In this document: positions 51,901 through 64,000 of the stretch, piece after piece
Layout of the letters: the number at the start of each line of letters is the position of its first letter
How positions within the stretch are numbered: position 1 is the first letter of the stretch
Assembly: GCF_030463565.1 (NCBI RefSeq)
Contig: NC_134643.1
Coordinates: 1,870,001-1,934,000, forward strand
Direction of reading: 5' to 3'
Length of the DNA stretch: 64,000 nucleotides
From: Pelecanus crispus
Taxonomy: Eukaryota > Chordata > Aves > Pelecaniformes > Pelecanidae
Notes under the pieces: generated by a model
The model's database searches: none
What the model was told of the DNA's origin: nothing
Seen by the model: only the letters and a program-made list of their open reading frames with translations
Position numbers and translations under genes: made by a program

Positions 51901-54900
51901 AAGTTACAAGCTGCCATATTTTGGAAATGGTGTTTCAGGCAGGCCTGCCGTTCTCTCCTACTGGCTTCAGATCCGAAAGGAAACCATCAACCTAATGGCC
52001 ACATGTATTCAGAATTAGCAACAAGAAAAAAAAAACCACACAACATTCCTGAACTTACCACATACTCATCATCATAGCCATCTTCTTCTGGCACACCTGT
52101 GTTTGGGTCACAGTCTCGAACAGTGAACTTCATTGTGCAACTGAAAGTACAAGCAACTGGGGAGGAGAAGAAAAGCCTGTATAAGATAGTAGTGCGGTTT
52201 CTTCTGCTTGAGCCCTCACTTCCCCAAAGGGCAGTGGAAAGAGCGTGCATGAGCTTTGCCCCAGAAGATATGACATGGTCATAATCAGAGCTTTTTTCAA
52301 CTTCACATGACATTTCCCCCCAGGCTCTTAAGATGAAGGCCAAAAGAGGATCTCAGGGGAGGAGTATGCCAGGGCCACAGTGTAACAACCACAGGTCCGT
52401 GCACTCCAGTCAGCATTAGGTACCAGGACAAACTCCGCAAGGGTTTCTGACAAGTGGATTATGATCTGAAACCACAGTTCAAGGAATTCAGACTCGTTCT
52501 AATCTTCTCTGGCGTGAAAGTGATAACCAAGAAATCCACCCCGCTGATGAGCCGAGTTACGTTAAACCAACTGCAAATGCAATGGAGTTTCTTTTAAGCG
52601 TGAATAATAAAAGCAAGAAAGGGAAGTTTTATGCCCAATTTTATGCTCATTCCTAAACTTCATAGTCATTTCTAATTCTCTAAAGAGAGGAAAAATTGCA
52701 TTAGCCAGATATGTAGAGGCCCAAACTACCAATCTCTTTTTTTTTTCCTACTTGTATTTTCCTTTTACCGATTCTGTTCCTGACTACTACCAAACATCCA
52801 TGTTTTCAAAGGTGCTCCTTTCATTGACTCAAGATAATAAATTCATTTTCCTGTATTACCTGCATGCTCTCCAGTCCTCTTAAACATCCCATTTTCAATC
52901 ATCCAATACCACTGATTAATTAAAAAGTGTGCATACTATTTTGTAAGAAGTGCGTATACTGTTCTGCACAAACACAGGTTCTACGCAAAAACCAGCACAT
53001 GTGACATATGAGGAAGAAACAATACTAAAATCTCAGTATGCACTTGCCAAATCCTACACCCTAAACATTTTATTATCTGTTCTCCAAAAACTTCATTTGA
53101 GGGATTTGTCATGCAGAACTACTCCCTCCTGATGGGTACCTGCAGTGGGGTCATCCTGGGGAATCTGGACGAGGGTGTAACACATGCCCGGCTGGTTGTA
53201 AGCCAGGCTGGGCGCTGGGATGCAACAGATCACGTCGTAAGTGTCCGACGGCTCCATCTGCACAGTGACTCTCTCTAACAGCTGATCATTTAATGTGTTT
53301 GTGCAATCAAACTGCAGAAGAATAAATCGAAAAGGACTTGAACATAGAAGAAACATTTCTAATTGAGAATTTTTCACCAAATTAGCTACAATACTTCACG
53401 GCATACAGCAGACACCCCGCATCTTTGACCAAACCTGCTGTTCTCACTAAACAGCTTTTCTCTCCAATTTTACTAGAATTCTTTAACAGATGGGATCATA
53501 AATCCCATCGTTTTTTGATTGTTGCACACACCCTCTTAACTCTACCTTGCAACTCGGTTAAGAGGGAAGCTGTCCACTCCCGGGCACAGTGACAACACTG
53601 TTTATGCCACGCCCAGGCATCGTTAAGGGCCAACTCCTATTGCACTCTGGCAAAAGCACATAACTTCTCTTACCTGGAAAACAATGTGATTTGTGAACAC
53701 ATGTTTAATACAACGAACAAAATACTCCGTTTCTGCTTCTGTGAGCTGCGCTGGTTCCGAAGACTTGAATAATGGACCCAAGCCCTTAAACTCTGGAATG
53801 GCTGCCAGTTGTTCTGCGCAGAAAGGAAAAGATGACGACTGACACTTAGTGACAGGCTCGTTCATTGCTCCCGCCTGATCTGTGCCAATCCTCCCAACAC
53901 TCCAAGTGCTGGGGACCCACTGATCTTCTCTCATACCTTGAAATATATCCTGACGTGAAGGAGCAACTTTCTCAGGCTTGCTGGTCACTAAGGCAATCTC
54001 TGTGAAGAAAAAGCAAAGACGTTGTGCTGTCAACTACACCATGGAGGAGTTTTCAATGCTGTTATATCTCCACTAAAAATTTCTTAACCTGTAGTGTTTC
54101 ACACATTCTGCTGCAAGCCATTACCAGCCTGGTTCTTCACACACACTGAAATATCTTTTCTGCTAGGCAATGTTGGATTGTAAGGAGAGGAGAGATTTTG
54201 AGTAATGATGAAGAAACCACACTTTAGTCCAGAATAGCCAGCAAAAAAAGCTGGAAGAACAAGAAGGGGGGAAAAAAAACCCTAACTTTTTCTTAAAGAG
54301 TTGCACGAAGTCAAAATGCAAGAATTGTGCAAGAACGTGGAAGCAAGCCAGTGAAGTGACTATGTGCTTCTGGAATGTACTTTCTTCAGATATCTATGAA
54401 CTAGTAAATTCTGATCATGCATAAACTCCTCTCTGATAACAAGATTAGCAGAACAAATAACAACATTCTTGCCAATCCATATTCCTTTGGAAGAGGCGCC
54501 GTCTTCCTTTACCTGTGAAGAGCAGGCAGGCTTGCTTCTGCAAAGCCGGTGACACTGTCACCCGTATAGCCTTCAGCTGAGCTACCTCTGGTCTTGGCCT
54601 CACCCTACTAGGACAGCAGCCAGTTTACAGACATCAAGTATCATTACGGCAACCTGAATGCTTATTTGCCTGTAGTGTATTTAAATGAAGCCCAAGTGTT
54701 ACCTGCTTTCTGTTCAAAGATTGGTGCAGTAGCCAGTGGAACTGTTTTCATATCAAAAGGTTTGTCAGAAGGCTCCAGTGTATATTGGTGCAGGGCTTTC
54801 TCCATCCCAGGAACAGAGACGGTCAACCCTGCAAAGTAGAAGCAAAGGTAGAAAAATTCAGATTTAATAGCAGGAACCGTCAGGGACCTACATACAGGGT

Positions 54901-57900
54901 TCACAAATGAACAGTGCGAATTTTGGATTGCCCACTGCACCAAAAGCAACAAGATGCCAGAGTCTGAAAAACTTCTCTGTGTATCAGTTACCTCCCTCTT
55001 GAGATATAAACAAGGAAGATTGTTTAAAGAGCTCTTCTCTGTAGCCTGTCCATTGGTTCAGGCTGCAGAGAAAAACTCTTGTGAGGAATCTAGAGTTTAC
55101 AGCTACATAGATATGGTTTGGACTTTGGCTAATAAAAAGCTGGTAAAAGCACATTCATTTCTTGGTAAACACAAACACACACACTAAGTACTTCAAGATA
55201 CTGGATAGAATAAAAAACTGCTCTGAAGATGACACAGAAAGTTGCCATTCCAGTGGTTACTACAGTTTGAACAGTTCACTTGAGAAAAGTCCTCTTGCAA
55301 TAGTCTTAAATGTTAAGTACTCTGCTTGTGTGAACTTTCAACTACAGACCAAAGAACATTTTTATAACCAATCCTGCCAACAAGATTCCTCATTCTCATT
55401 TTGTAACGGAGAAGATGGAGCAACGGTTAAGAAAACTGTCCCAGGTGAAGGAAGAGGCAATGATGAAAAAAGCCCAACCCATACTCCCACTCCATTTCCT
55501 AGAAAACCCTTCCCATATTTTTCCAAATCTGCGATTCTCAGATAGCACGAGTACTTCACAGGAAAGCGCTGGGGCCAGAAAAAACCACACAGTCCTGTCC
55601 TTTCCAGTTACTCTGACCCAAGTTACATTACAGAAAACTGTTCTTGCAGCAACAAAGGCCACCCATAATACAGAATGTGACATAACAGCTCAGACTTCTT
55701 TCTATCACTGACCGTTAAAAATATAGGCAGCATTCAGTGCTATCTGTCTCTGTTGCAGTACGTTCAAGTAGAATGTTGCTCTGTCCCGAACTTCGTCGTC
55801 GCTATCCATCATGCACCTGTTTTGGGGAACAAGAGGACAGCAGTCAGCCAGCTCAGGACATCATGAGAGCCGAGCTAAGAATGGCACTGACAAGATCAGA
55901 TTTGATACTGCAATGATAGTCTGAGCTCCCTCAACAGATTTTCAAATTAGGAAAAAAAAAAAAAACCAAAACCAAACCAAAAGCATTCATACGACACAGT
56001 AGTTGAAGTTTAACTTGAAGTTTCTATGCAAGTGTCACATCAGAAAACTAAGATTAAAGGACATGTGTATGTGACTTGTTAACACCATGCACACTTGCTA
56101 GATTATAAAATATACACCTGCATTTTATGGCTAATAATTCTGATAGGCACCATGTCGTTGCACTGGTTTTGCCTTTTTTTTTTTTTTAATAGCATTCTTT
56201 CACAACAGAACAAAAGCAGAAAAAATAGATAGACTACAAAAATAAACATGTTAAAGCTACTTTCTATGTCAGACTGAAAAAATGGCTGTGTGCTCAACTA
56301 TTCACCTAGTCTTTCAAATATAGCAGGTGGTTTATAAAGAAAGAGTCTCTCTCCCTCCTGGCAACTTCCCTCCCTTCCCATCGCTCAAGTCACTTCTTGC
56401 AGTTGTAATTCACTTGCACCTATACGAGGTTGCCTTCTGCCTGAAGCACTTCAAAATTTGAATTATTTCTCTCACCACAGAAGTCAGACATGGCATAGGT
56501 TTACACCATAGTCCTATACAAATGAAGAACATGACATTTATAGTACAGACAATTTAAGGAGGCTGAATGGTCTCACCAAGAGACGCGAACCTGTGAAATG
56601 GGAACACCCAAGATCACTGCTCAACCGTACACAAAGGTTATTTATAAATAACATGGAAATATATTTTCTTGCTTCAAGGAATGCAAAAAATGTACTAAAC
56701 CACTGCAGATTTTTATCCACTGGGGAACCAGACCATTACTACCAGATGTTTTCAAACTAATCACGTCTTTCATTTGCTTATCTCCAGCAGCGCTATGCTG
56801 CCTCCAGCCAGGAAGGAAGGAAGACGGCCATCTCCTGACACCCTTACTGGTATGTTGTGACAACGCCAGTGCAAGTTCTGACTGGGTCTGACCTTGCTGC
56901 TTCTGTGGAGCCAGACTGCCCAAGGTCGCCAACAAGCTCAGTACAGGCACACAACAGCCATACCCACTCACCTCTGCAAAAGCACCAAGATGCTCGGAAG
57001 AAGATTCTCATTCTGGGCACCAAACTTCGCTAGCGCACTTACAGCGGCTAGAGAAGAAAACGGACAGATGTCAGAGGCGTTCGAGCTATACGCAAACACG
57101 TTCTCACAGTCAGATTCAATGCACTGCATGTACTGTTGTCCTGAAGTGCCAATTCATGCAGGTTTTCACTTCCACACCATAAACCTTTTAGTGTTATGGA
57201 AAGACTAAACTATTTCCTTATTTTCAAATGAAAATAGTTGTGTGTCAGGGAATAACAGAACAAGATCAACTTAACAGCACTGCAACTCTGTTCTGAGAGA
57301 ACTCTCTAACAGATAAGGTTAGTTCAAGCTCCATGGCTCAGTCCAGTTGCTGGCCCTTCTGCCATTAGCTGCAGCTCACACCCCCAGATAAATCTGTTTT
57401 TCGCACACAGGGGTGACATGCATCCAGTGGTGACCAGGGCCAGACTGCATCCAGTGACCTCTCAAAGAGCTGAAACCCCTCTGCAACCACTTAGAGCTGC
57501 CTGTCCAAACTAATCTCATTTCAGCTCAACATCAGCTTGAAGAAATTCCACATACAGAAAGAAGAGAAAGCTCTGTAAGGAAGTACAAGCTTTATGGCCT
57601 TGGTGGTTATAAAAGAATCTCTATTTTTTACAATGACAAAGTTTCTATACAGCGTACGCTCTTCATGGAATGCTGTTCACGTGCTCCCAGGTCACAATTA
57701 GAAAACTGTGACCAAAAGAACTGTCACCAAAAATCAAATGCCATCTGGACCATTTGTGAGCTCATTTTGCTTCCTCTCTCCCAGCAGTACTTCCCTCTTC
57801 TAACAGGCAGGAGATCAAGCTGATGCCGATATCCCTCCAATGCTAAGCCCCGAGTGTGAAAAAAGGCTGAACGCTCTAAAGGGTTTGTTGTAAAGGCTCC

Positions 57901-60900
57901 GCAGGAAGGAAATATCAGTCTGCAACATGCTTCCAAGGAGGAATCCTTATCTTGTGGAGGGGAGATTTCCATATAAAAAGATCATAGTCTATAGCAGACA
58001 GTTATGCTTTTAGGGAAGTAACAATGTCACTTCCTCACGTATTACCTCTCGACTTTTGGGAGACATTCAAAAGAAGGGACTAGAAGTTAATATATTGCTT
58101 ATATTCTGCAAAGCAGGAAGACCAAGCGCCGATGCTAAGATGACATGAGCAGTTTAAACGCACTGCAGGATAAAATCACCTTCGCAGCTGACGCACGTAA
58201 GGGCTAGCTCTTCACAGTGTCTGTGGAGTAACCATTGCCTCTCACCACCAAACCCAGTTTCAGCGCCGAGATTTCTAGCAGAGCTCAGATATGAAACCAT
58301 CAAGCATCTGAGCTGGACTTACCAGCCCTCACAGCCTCGTTCTCCAGCACCACCCTGTTGAATATGAAGCGGATGTACTTGGACGGGGATGGAGTCCTTG
58401 GCCCCTCTTTCCCCAGCAGGTGCAGGATCTTTGTGGCTAGGACAGTATGTTCACAGTCCTCAATGAACTCGCAGAGGTGAGCCAAGCCCGATTCCTTACT
58501 CTCAGGATTCTCCTCAATGATGCTGATTATACAGTCCACAATGGCTCGCTTGTACTCAAAGCCACCCTGGGAAAGGAAAATCGAGGACACTGACTCAGCA
58601 GGCAGAGCTCAGACAACAGTGCTGCTCAGTTCCCCTCACGCTTCAATTACTTCTCTCCATTGAGAAAAAAAGCATTTGTACATAAACCGAAAAGAGAGGG
58701 CACGCTAGATAACCTAACAGGGTCTTCCCAGTCCCCCCTGACCCATAAAGGCACATCACCTGAACATCTCTTCCAATCAGGTTTTGAGACCTCATCTGGA
58801 GTACTGCATCCAGCTCTGGAGCCCAAGAAAGACATGGAACTGTTGGAGCAGGTCCAAAAGAGGGCCACAAAAATGATCTGAGGGCTGGAGCACCTCTCCT
58901 GTGAGGCCAGGCTGAGAGAGTTGGGGTTGTTCAGCCTGGAGAAGAGAAGGCTGCGGGGAGACCTTATTGCAGCCTTTCAGTACTTAAAGGGGGCCTATAG
59001 GAAGGATGGGGGCAATCTTTTTAGCAAGGCCTGTTGTGACAGAACAAGGAATAATGGATTTAAACTAAGGAAGAATAGATTTAGACTAGACATAAGGAAG
59101 AAATTTTTTACAATGAGGGTGGTGAAGCACTGGAACAGGTTGCCCAGAGAGGTAGTGGAGGCCCCATCCCTGGCAACATTCAAGGCCAGGTTGGACGGGG
59201 CTCTGAGCACCCTCATCTGGTTAAAGCTGTCCCTGCTCACTGCAGGGGGGTTGGGCTGGATGAGCTCTAAAGGTCCCTTCCAACCCAAAGCATTCTATGA
59301 TTCTGTGAGGTACTAGCTCTAATTCATAAGCACATTTCAGACAGGTCTGACCCACCAGATAAACAAGGTCTTGGTAATCAGTCAGGCCCCATCAGCGCTG
59401 TGTACCCAGACATAAGACAGAAGAGACCCTTCGTGCTATCTATCAGAGCTACCTGCCAATAACTACCCAAAGAAAATTTCAAACATACATCATCCCTGAG
59501 CATGTTGGAGAGGAAGGTCATCATGACGCTGTGTTTCCTAGGGTATTTCTGGCACAAGGCACTGATTGCCTGTACTACCACTACCTGCAAAACAACAGAG
59601 AAGGACATTAGCCACATGCATTTATTTTCTGTGAAAAATACAGGCTTCTCGCTATCTCAAGTTATCACCTTGATAGATTAAATTCATGTACAAGAAGGAT
59701 AAAAATCAGGTGGCGGACTCTCAGCATAAGTGTGCTGACAACCTGGTGCTAGCATGCTGCAAGACCTGGCTCTGCTAGGGGGACGGTAAGTTATGATGGA
59801 CTACATTAATTCAAAGGCTTCCCCTCACTTCCTCTGCCCAGTGAGGATCCTGAGCCAATTCTAACTTAACTAGTTACACTTTGTCACTAAAACTCTGCAA
59901 ATTTAAGACTCATCTAATACTTATTTCCTTTTCTCATAAAAGCAAGAACTTAAGACCACTGTACACTAGCAGACAATGACTTTGTAGACATGCTATGCTC
60001 CTCAAGGCAACTCCATGGTGTAAAAGGGACAGATACAAGTGAACTACCATCCTTAACCAAGTTATTACCTGCAGTCTTAGTGACTAAACTTGACGAATTA
60101 GGTAGAAATTCACAGTTCACACTATTTCCTAACTACGTATCAGACTGAAGTGATATAGACTCAATCAGAAGGGTTAAAATCCCTCTTCCTCTCCAAAGAG
60201 GTAACCAGAAGGCAGTACAAGGCTTTGCAGGATACTGCACAGGAGCCAGGAATCCACCAAACAACATTTATCCTTTCTTGGAGTGGTGGGAGGAAATGGC
60301 ACAGTATAGGTAAGTTGGAAAACAGAGGACTACACCTGAATTTCAGGCTGGCTTTGCTCTATCAGACTAAGTCACTGAAGGATTAACAAACGGGAAAAGC
60401 TTCATAAAAACAAGAATGGGAGAAAAACCTGCAGCTGGAAAGAGCAGAGGCCTCCAATGCCACACCTTAAACTCATCTGATATTTCTGACACGAAGGAAG
60501 AGATCTGTTTCATGAGCCTGTCTACACTGCTCTCACTCCCTGTCTTCAGCAGGGTGGTGATGGCGAGGGTAGCGATACTGCGGTTGGAGTCAGTGATGAG
60601 GTTTTCCAGGTCCAGGTTGCAGGCAGTGACTGCAGATGGATGCTTCATGGCCACCTGTAAAGAACACAATTCCAAATTATACGGGAGAAATAACATCCCA
60701 CAATTCAAAGCTTTCGATGGGGCAAGGATTAAAGCCCGTATTTTTTTCAAGCACTGCTCTGTTCCACAAGGATTGCAACTAAACCTACACCGTATGACTG
60801 TTGGCAGGATGCAATCAAAGCTCAGGTTCTTTTGTTTCAGCATTTCAAATGAACTCCGCAAACTCTAAGTTACAGCTCCTGGGTTTGACAGTCACAAACT

Positions 60901-63032
60901 GCTTCTGTTGCGGTGTGCAGCTTTGAAATGAGAATGTTATTTTTTTCACACACATCCTGTTCACACACTTTTCACAGTATTCGATATCTGGGACTCTGCT
61001 TTCTTACAGCTGAAAGCTCACAAGCTATCCAACTACAGCTTGTTACAGCCCTGTGGTCCAGAAATGAGCAAACATAGCTTGAGTGCAGAAAAGATTTCTG
61101 TCACACCCCGAGATTTGGCACGGAAAAGCCGATTCTCTGACATGGAGTATTTCCAAATACAGTCATCAAAAGAGCAGTTGCTCTACTTTAGGTAACACAT
61201 CATTAGGTGCTGAAGTCTGGCTTCCTCTGCTGCTCATAGATTTATGCTTGTTTAGAAGGTTTTCGAAGCACTCACTTTATTAAGGGTCCGTACAGCTGCA
61301 TATCTCAAGACAGGTTTGGGAGAACTACAGAAGAGCTGCAGCACTGGGGAAAAAAAAATTAAGAAAAATCAAGAGAAGTAACTCACAACAAAGTGTTACA
61401 GAGTAGAGACTGTTTAACAAAAACTGGCTCCCGGTACTGCAACTCTAGGCACCAGTAACGTCTGGGGAGCAGAAGGCGAGAGCCCTCACGACCCTACCAG
61501 ATGAGGAAAAGGAAACTGCCTTGTGCCAGCACTTTGATATTGAGAGGTGCAAATAGTTTAGTCAGAATTCGCACCACAGCAAGAAACCAGATGTGGTCTC
61601 TTTCAAAGAAAGAGTAGAGAAGAAAGTCTAATGTAGCCACATTCAACTACATGCTGCTAACTGTCCATGCAGCTCTATTTCTAATTTATCACTAGCTTCA
61701 CAAGCAAGTTAAAAATAACCTGTTTTTCATCTTATATCAATAATAGGTGGTTTGTGTAGTCATCTGTGGCACATCCGTGCTATCAAGTTCTCCTCTACCT
61801 TCCCTCCCACCCCAACTTCCTGCTGGAAAAAGGCAAGCATCGCCCTGTGCCACCTCTAGTACCCATTCTCTAAAGCTGTGGATGAAATGGGAAAAAGGGA
61901 TCAAGCTGCTTCTCATCCAAAAGCCCTCTGACTTGGAGACAATCAGAAAACTCAGGTTTTGAGTCCAGTATTTTAGTTATGCTGTACCGTCTCTGCCGTG
62001 CTTTCCCACCCTTTCTTTCAGCTGCATCAGTGGTACAAAGGACTCTACGACCAACCTGAAACAGCAGGCGCCAGCTCCCTGGCCGTGCAGTTTGGGAGAT
62101 GGATGATTGCAGAAGCAGCTTCATAAATAACCATTTCGTGCTTATTCCGCAGACAGCTCTCAATGAAGTCAAACAGTGGGCTTTCATGGCTACAAACAGA
62201 AGACGTTTCACGGCATGATGCTGAATTACGTACAAGCTGCTAATACCACGTTTCTGAGAACTTCACAGAAAGCACAGCTAATGCACTGGCTTTCATGTTT
62301 CCTACACCGCCATACTGCTCAACTCATACTTGAGCTCTAAACTATCTATTTACTGTTATTCTATTCATCTTGACATTATCTTCTTCAAGCTAGAAATGCC
62401 GCACTCCACAGATACATACTTTATTATTAATCATGTATCACACACCACTAACAAAAACTTCCACTGATAAAACAATTTCCTCAGGAATTTCTCAGGTAAC
62501 TATACCCTCCTCTGCTAGTGCGAGATCAGAATGAGATCCTTTTATTCATATCCCCACAACACAGGTAGATCCTTATTGCATTTGAAATGCATCTAACTAG
62601 ACAAAACCTCTCTAGAGATTATTCTGCAGTTTTAACCCTACTCTCAGCTAAGTTTTGGTGGTATGGTACCAGAACAAAAATCCAAACCCTGCCACACATC
62701 CCACCACTCAGTTCAGCCTAGCATTCTGCTTCTACCTGTGTTTTATTTTTAACACTACAGTTCTCCCCGTCTGCACATGGATTTCCACAAACTTTTAAAA
62801 AATGCAGACTTCCTAGCTACTGTTTACCTCAAACTATAATTAGTTTTGTAATTCACATGCAGCCTCTTACTCACCCCTCTTCAGACTCCTTCAAGAGTTT
62901 GCTTGCAATTCGGATCAGCATGCAGTAGGCAAACTGAGATTTCAGTCCAGATTTAGTGAACTTATTCAACATCTTGGAAACCGCAAGGCGATCATTTTTT
63001 CTAAGGTGATAGAGCAGCCCCAAAGCATGGTA
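48935..63032 (-). CDS. COPG2: Coatomer subunit gamma-2 (5' part outside window)
   Basis: Subunit of the COPI coat in Golgi-to-ER retrograde vesicles. Exons in gene order: 62875-63032, 62056-62189, 61276-61343, 60466-60654, 59489-59584, 58323-58566, 56972-57047, 55713-55816, 54703-54828, 53937-53999, 53674-53813, 53140-53311, 52059-52156, 51210-51348, 50704-50802 and 48935-49065. They total 678 codons in one frame, so about 190 N-terminal residues of the ~871 expected lie to the right of the window. Recognised: [56 protein letters not shown] (HEAT-like trunk), [20 protein letters not shown] (linker), then the appendage domain with [21 protein letters not shown] and [20 protein letters not shown]. 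The ending [11 protein letters not shown] with [17 protein letters not shown] fits COPG2 rather than COPG1, as does the place beside MEST. No break is seen. Confidence 0.96.
49391..49955 (-). mobile_element. CR1 LINE 3' fragment, double-tail type, in the last COPG2 intron
   Basis: Sense to COPG2. From 49391 upward: second tail unit, linker (GGCTTGGTGGCTGGATTATT), first tail unit (GGATCTCTAAGATCATCAGT), then the ORF2 end ([20 protein letters not shown]). Confidence 0.92.
58780..59310 (+). mobile_element. CR1 LINE 3' fragment of a different, older subfamily
   Basis: In a COPG2 intron, antisense to it. ORF2 end with [10 protein letters not shown]-like, [20 protein letters not shown] and [20 protein letters not shown], then a 3' UTR unlike the other copies (GGGTTGGGCTGGATGAGCTC, AAGGTCCCTTCCAACCC) and the end ATTCTATGATTCTGTGA. 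Confidence 0.9.
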
Positions 63033-63364
63033 CTAGGAAATCAGGAACAGAGATGTGCAAGTATTGAATACACACTGCAGTTGGAAAAGCCAGACTTTAA
63101 GACATAGAAAAGGGTTCATAATTGCTGTTTCCTAGCAGAAATACCTTTCTAACCTCAAATGATCTGAGTTGCCTGACAAAAATCTGCAGTATTTCCTTCC
63201 CCTACCTGTCCACCATAAGACAGCCTCAACATATTTCTGAAGATCAAAAGAGCCATGAAGTTAGTTTCCTCCCTTTTCTTCTCGTAAATGCCAGAAGAGC
63301 TGTTTGGAATATTTATGCAAACATTTGGCCAATATGGATATCTTACTGATATTCGGGCTAATCT

Positions 63365-63409
63365 CATAGAATCATAGAATCGTTTAGGTTGGAAAAGACC
63401 TTTAAGATC
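63365..63409 (-). mobile_element. CR1 LINE tail scrap
   Basis: About 45 bases of the CR1 3' end only (ATCATAGAATCGTTTAGGTT then GGAAAAGACC), in a COPG2 intron, about 70 bases from a much longer copy in the same orientation. Confidence 0.8.
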
Positions 63410-63480
63410 TCTGTAGTCCTCTAGCACCTGGCAAATTTTCTGAAGGCCAAAACAAGACATGCTGGTGTTCTGGAAGGTAG

Positions 63481-64000
63481 AATCATAGAATCATTTAAGC
63501 TGGAAAAGACCTTTAAGATCATCCAGTCCAACCATTAACCTAACATTACCAAGTCCACACTAAACCAATTAAGGGTGGACCAGACTAAACCATGTCCCAA
63601 AGTGCCACCTCTGCCCGTTTTTTGAACACTTCCAGGGATGGGGACTCCACCACCTCTCTGGGCAGCCTGTTCCAATGCTTGATCACCCTTTCTGTAAAGA
63701 AATTTTTCCTAATATCCAACCTAAACCTCCCCTGGCGCAGCTTGAGCCCATTTCCTCTTGTCCTATCACTAACTACTTGGGAGAAGAGACCAACACCCAC
63801 CTCACTACACCCTCCTGTCAGGTAGTTGTAGAGAGCGATAAGGTCTCCCCTCAGCCTCCTCTTCTCCAGGCTGAACACCCCCAGTTCCCTCAGCCGCTCC
63901 TCGTCAGCCCTGTGCTCCAGACCCTTCACCAGCCTCGTTGCCCTTCTCTGAACACGCTCCAGCACCTCAATGTCTTTCTTGTACTGAGGGGCCCAAAAGT
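63481..64000 (-). mobile_element. CR1 LINE 3' fragment running off the window
   Basis: Single-tail CR1, sense to COPG2. It keeps an open ORF2 C-terminus ([40 protein letters not shown]) and continues past the right edge. Confidence 0.93.

Noticed and set aside
58643-58870. Antisense open frame with a Walker-A-like GSGGTGKT
   Set aside because: It partly overlaps a CR1 in reverse, has no other ATPase motif, and lies inside a COPG2 intron; chance match.

Overview
The window is vertebrate nuclear DNA and almost certainly from a bird. It holds intron-rich genes in a conserved order, GT-AG introns, a very GC-rich promoter island, and many CR1 LINE copies whose 3' ends carry the ATTCTATG-type tail typical of avian CR1. 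The gene order CPA2 - CPA5 - CPA1 - CEP41 - MEST - COPG2 matches the segment homologous to human 7q32, except that only one gene sits where mammals have CPA4 and CPA5.

Region 1 (1-19.5 kb) is a head-to-tail cluster of three pancreatic-type metallocarboxypeptidase A genes on the + strand. CPA2 enters at exon 2. CPA5 and CPA1 are complete. The three share the same 11-exon architecture, with nearly identical exon lengths, and all keep the zinc ligands, substrate-binding residues and general base. CPA2 is told apart by its enlarged specificity pocket.

Region 2 (about 19.8-34.9 kb) is CEP41 on the - strand, 11 coding exons and 372 codons, with a probable long 3' UTR. It meets CPA1 tail to tail. 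CEP41 and MEST are divergent and share a CpG-island promoter at 34.9-35.2 kb.

Region 3 (35.0-45 kb, +) is MEST, 11 coding exons and 326 codons, behind a non-coding first exon. Its first intron is almost wholly made of three different tandem arrays in series: a ~20-bp GC-box array, a 30-bp C-rich minisatellite and a 39-bp G-rich minisatellite.

Region 4 (about 48.5-63.0 kb, -) is the 3' three quarters of COPG2: 16 exons and 678 codons. It converges on MEST across a gap partly filled by a 2.2-kb CR1.

I found no prokaryote-style or wholly new system. The most unusual local structures are: a CR1 insertion exactly at the CPA5 exon 8 splice acceptor, which appears to have duplicated the acceptor; a CR1 group with a doubled 3' tail; an in-frame stop inside the exon that could otherwise extend the MEST N-terminus; and the repeat-built MEST intron 1.
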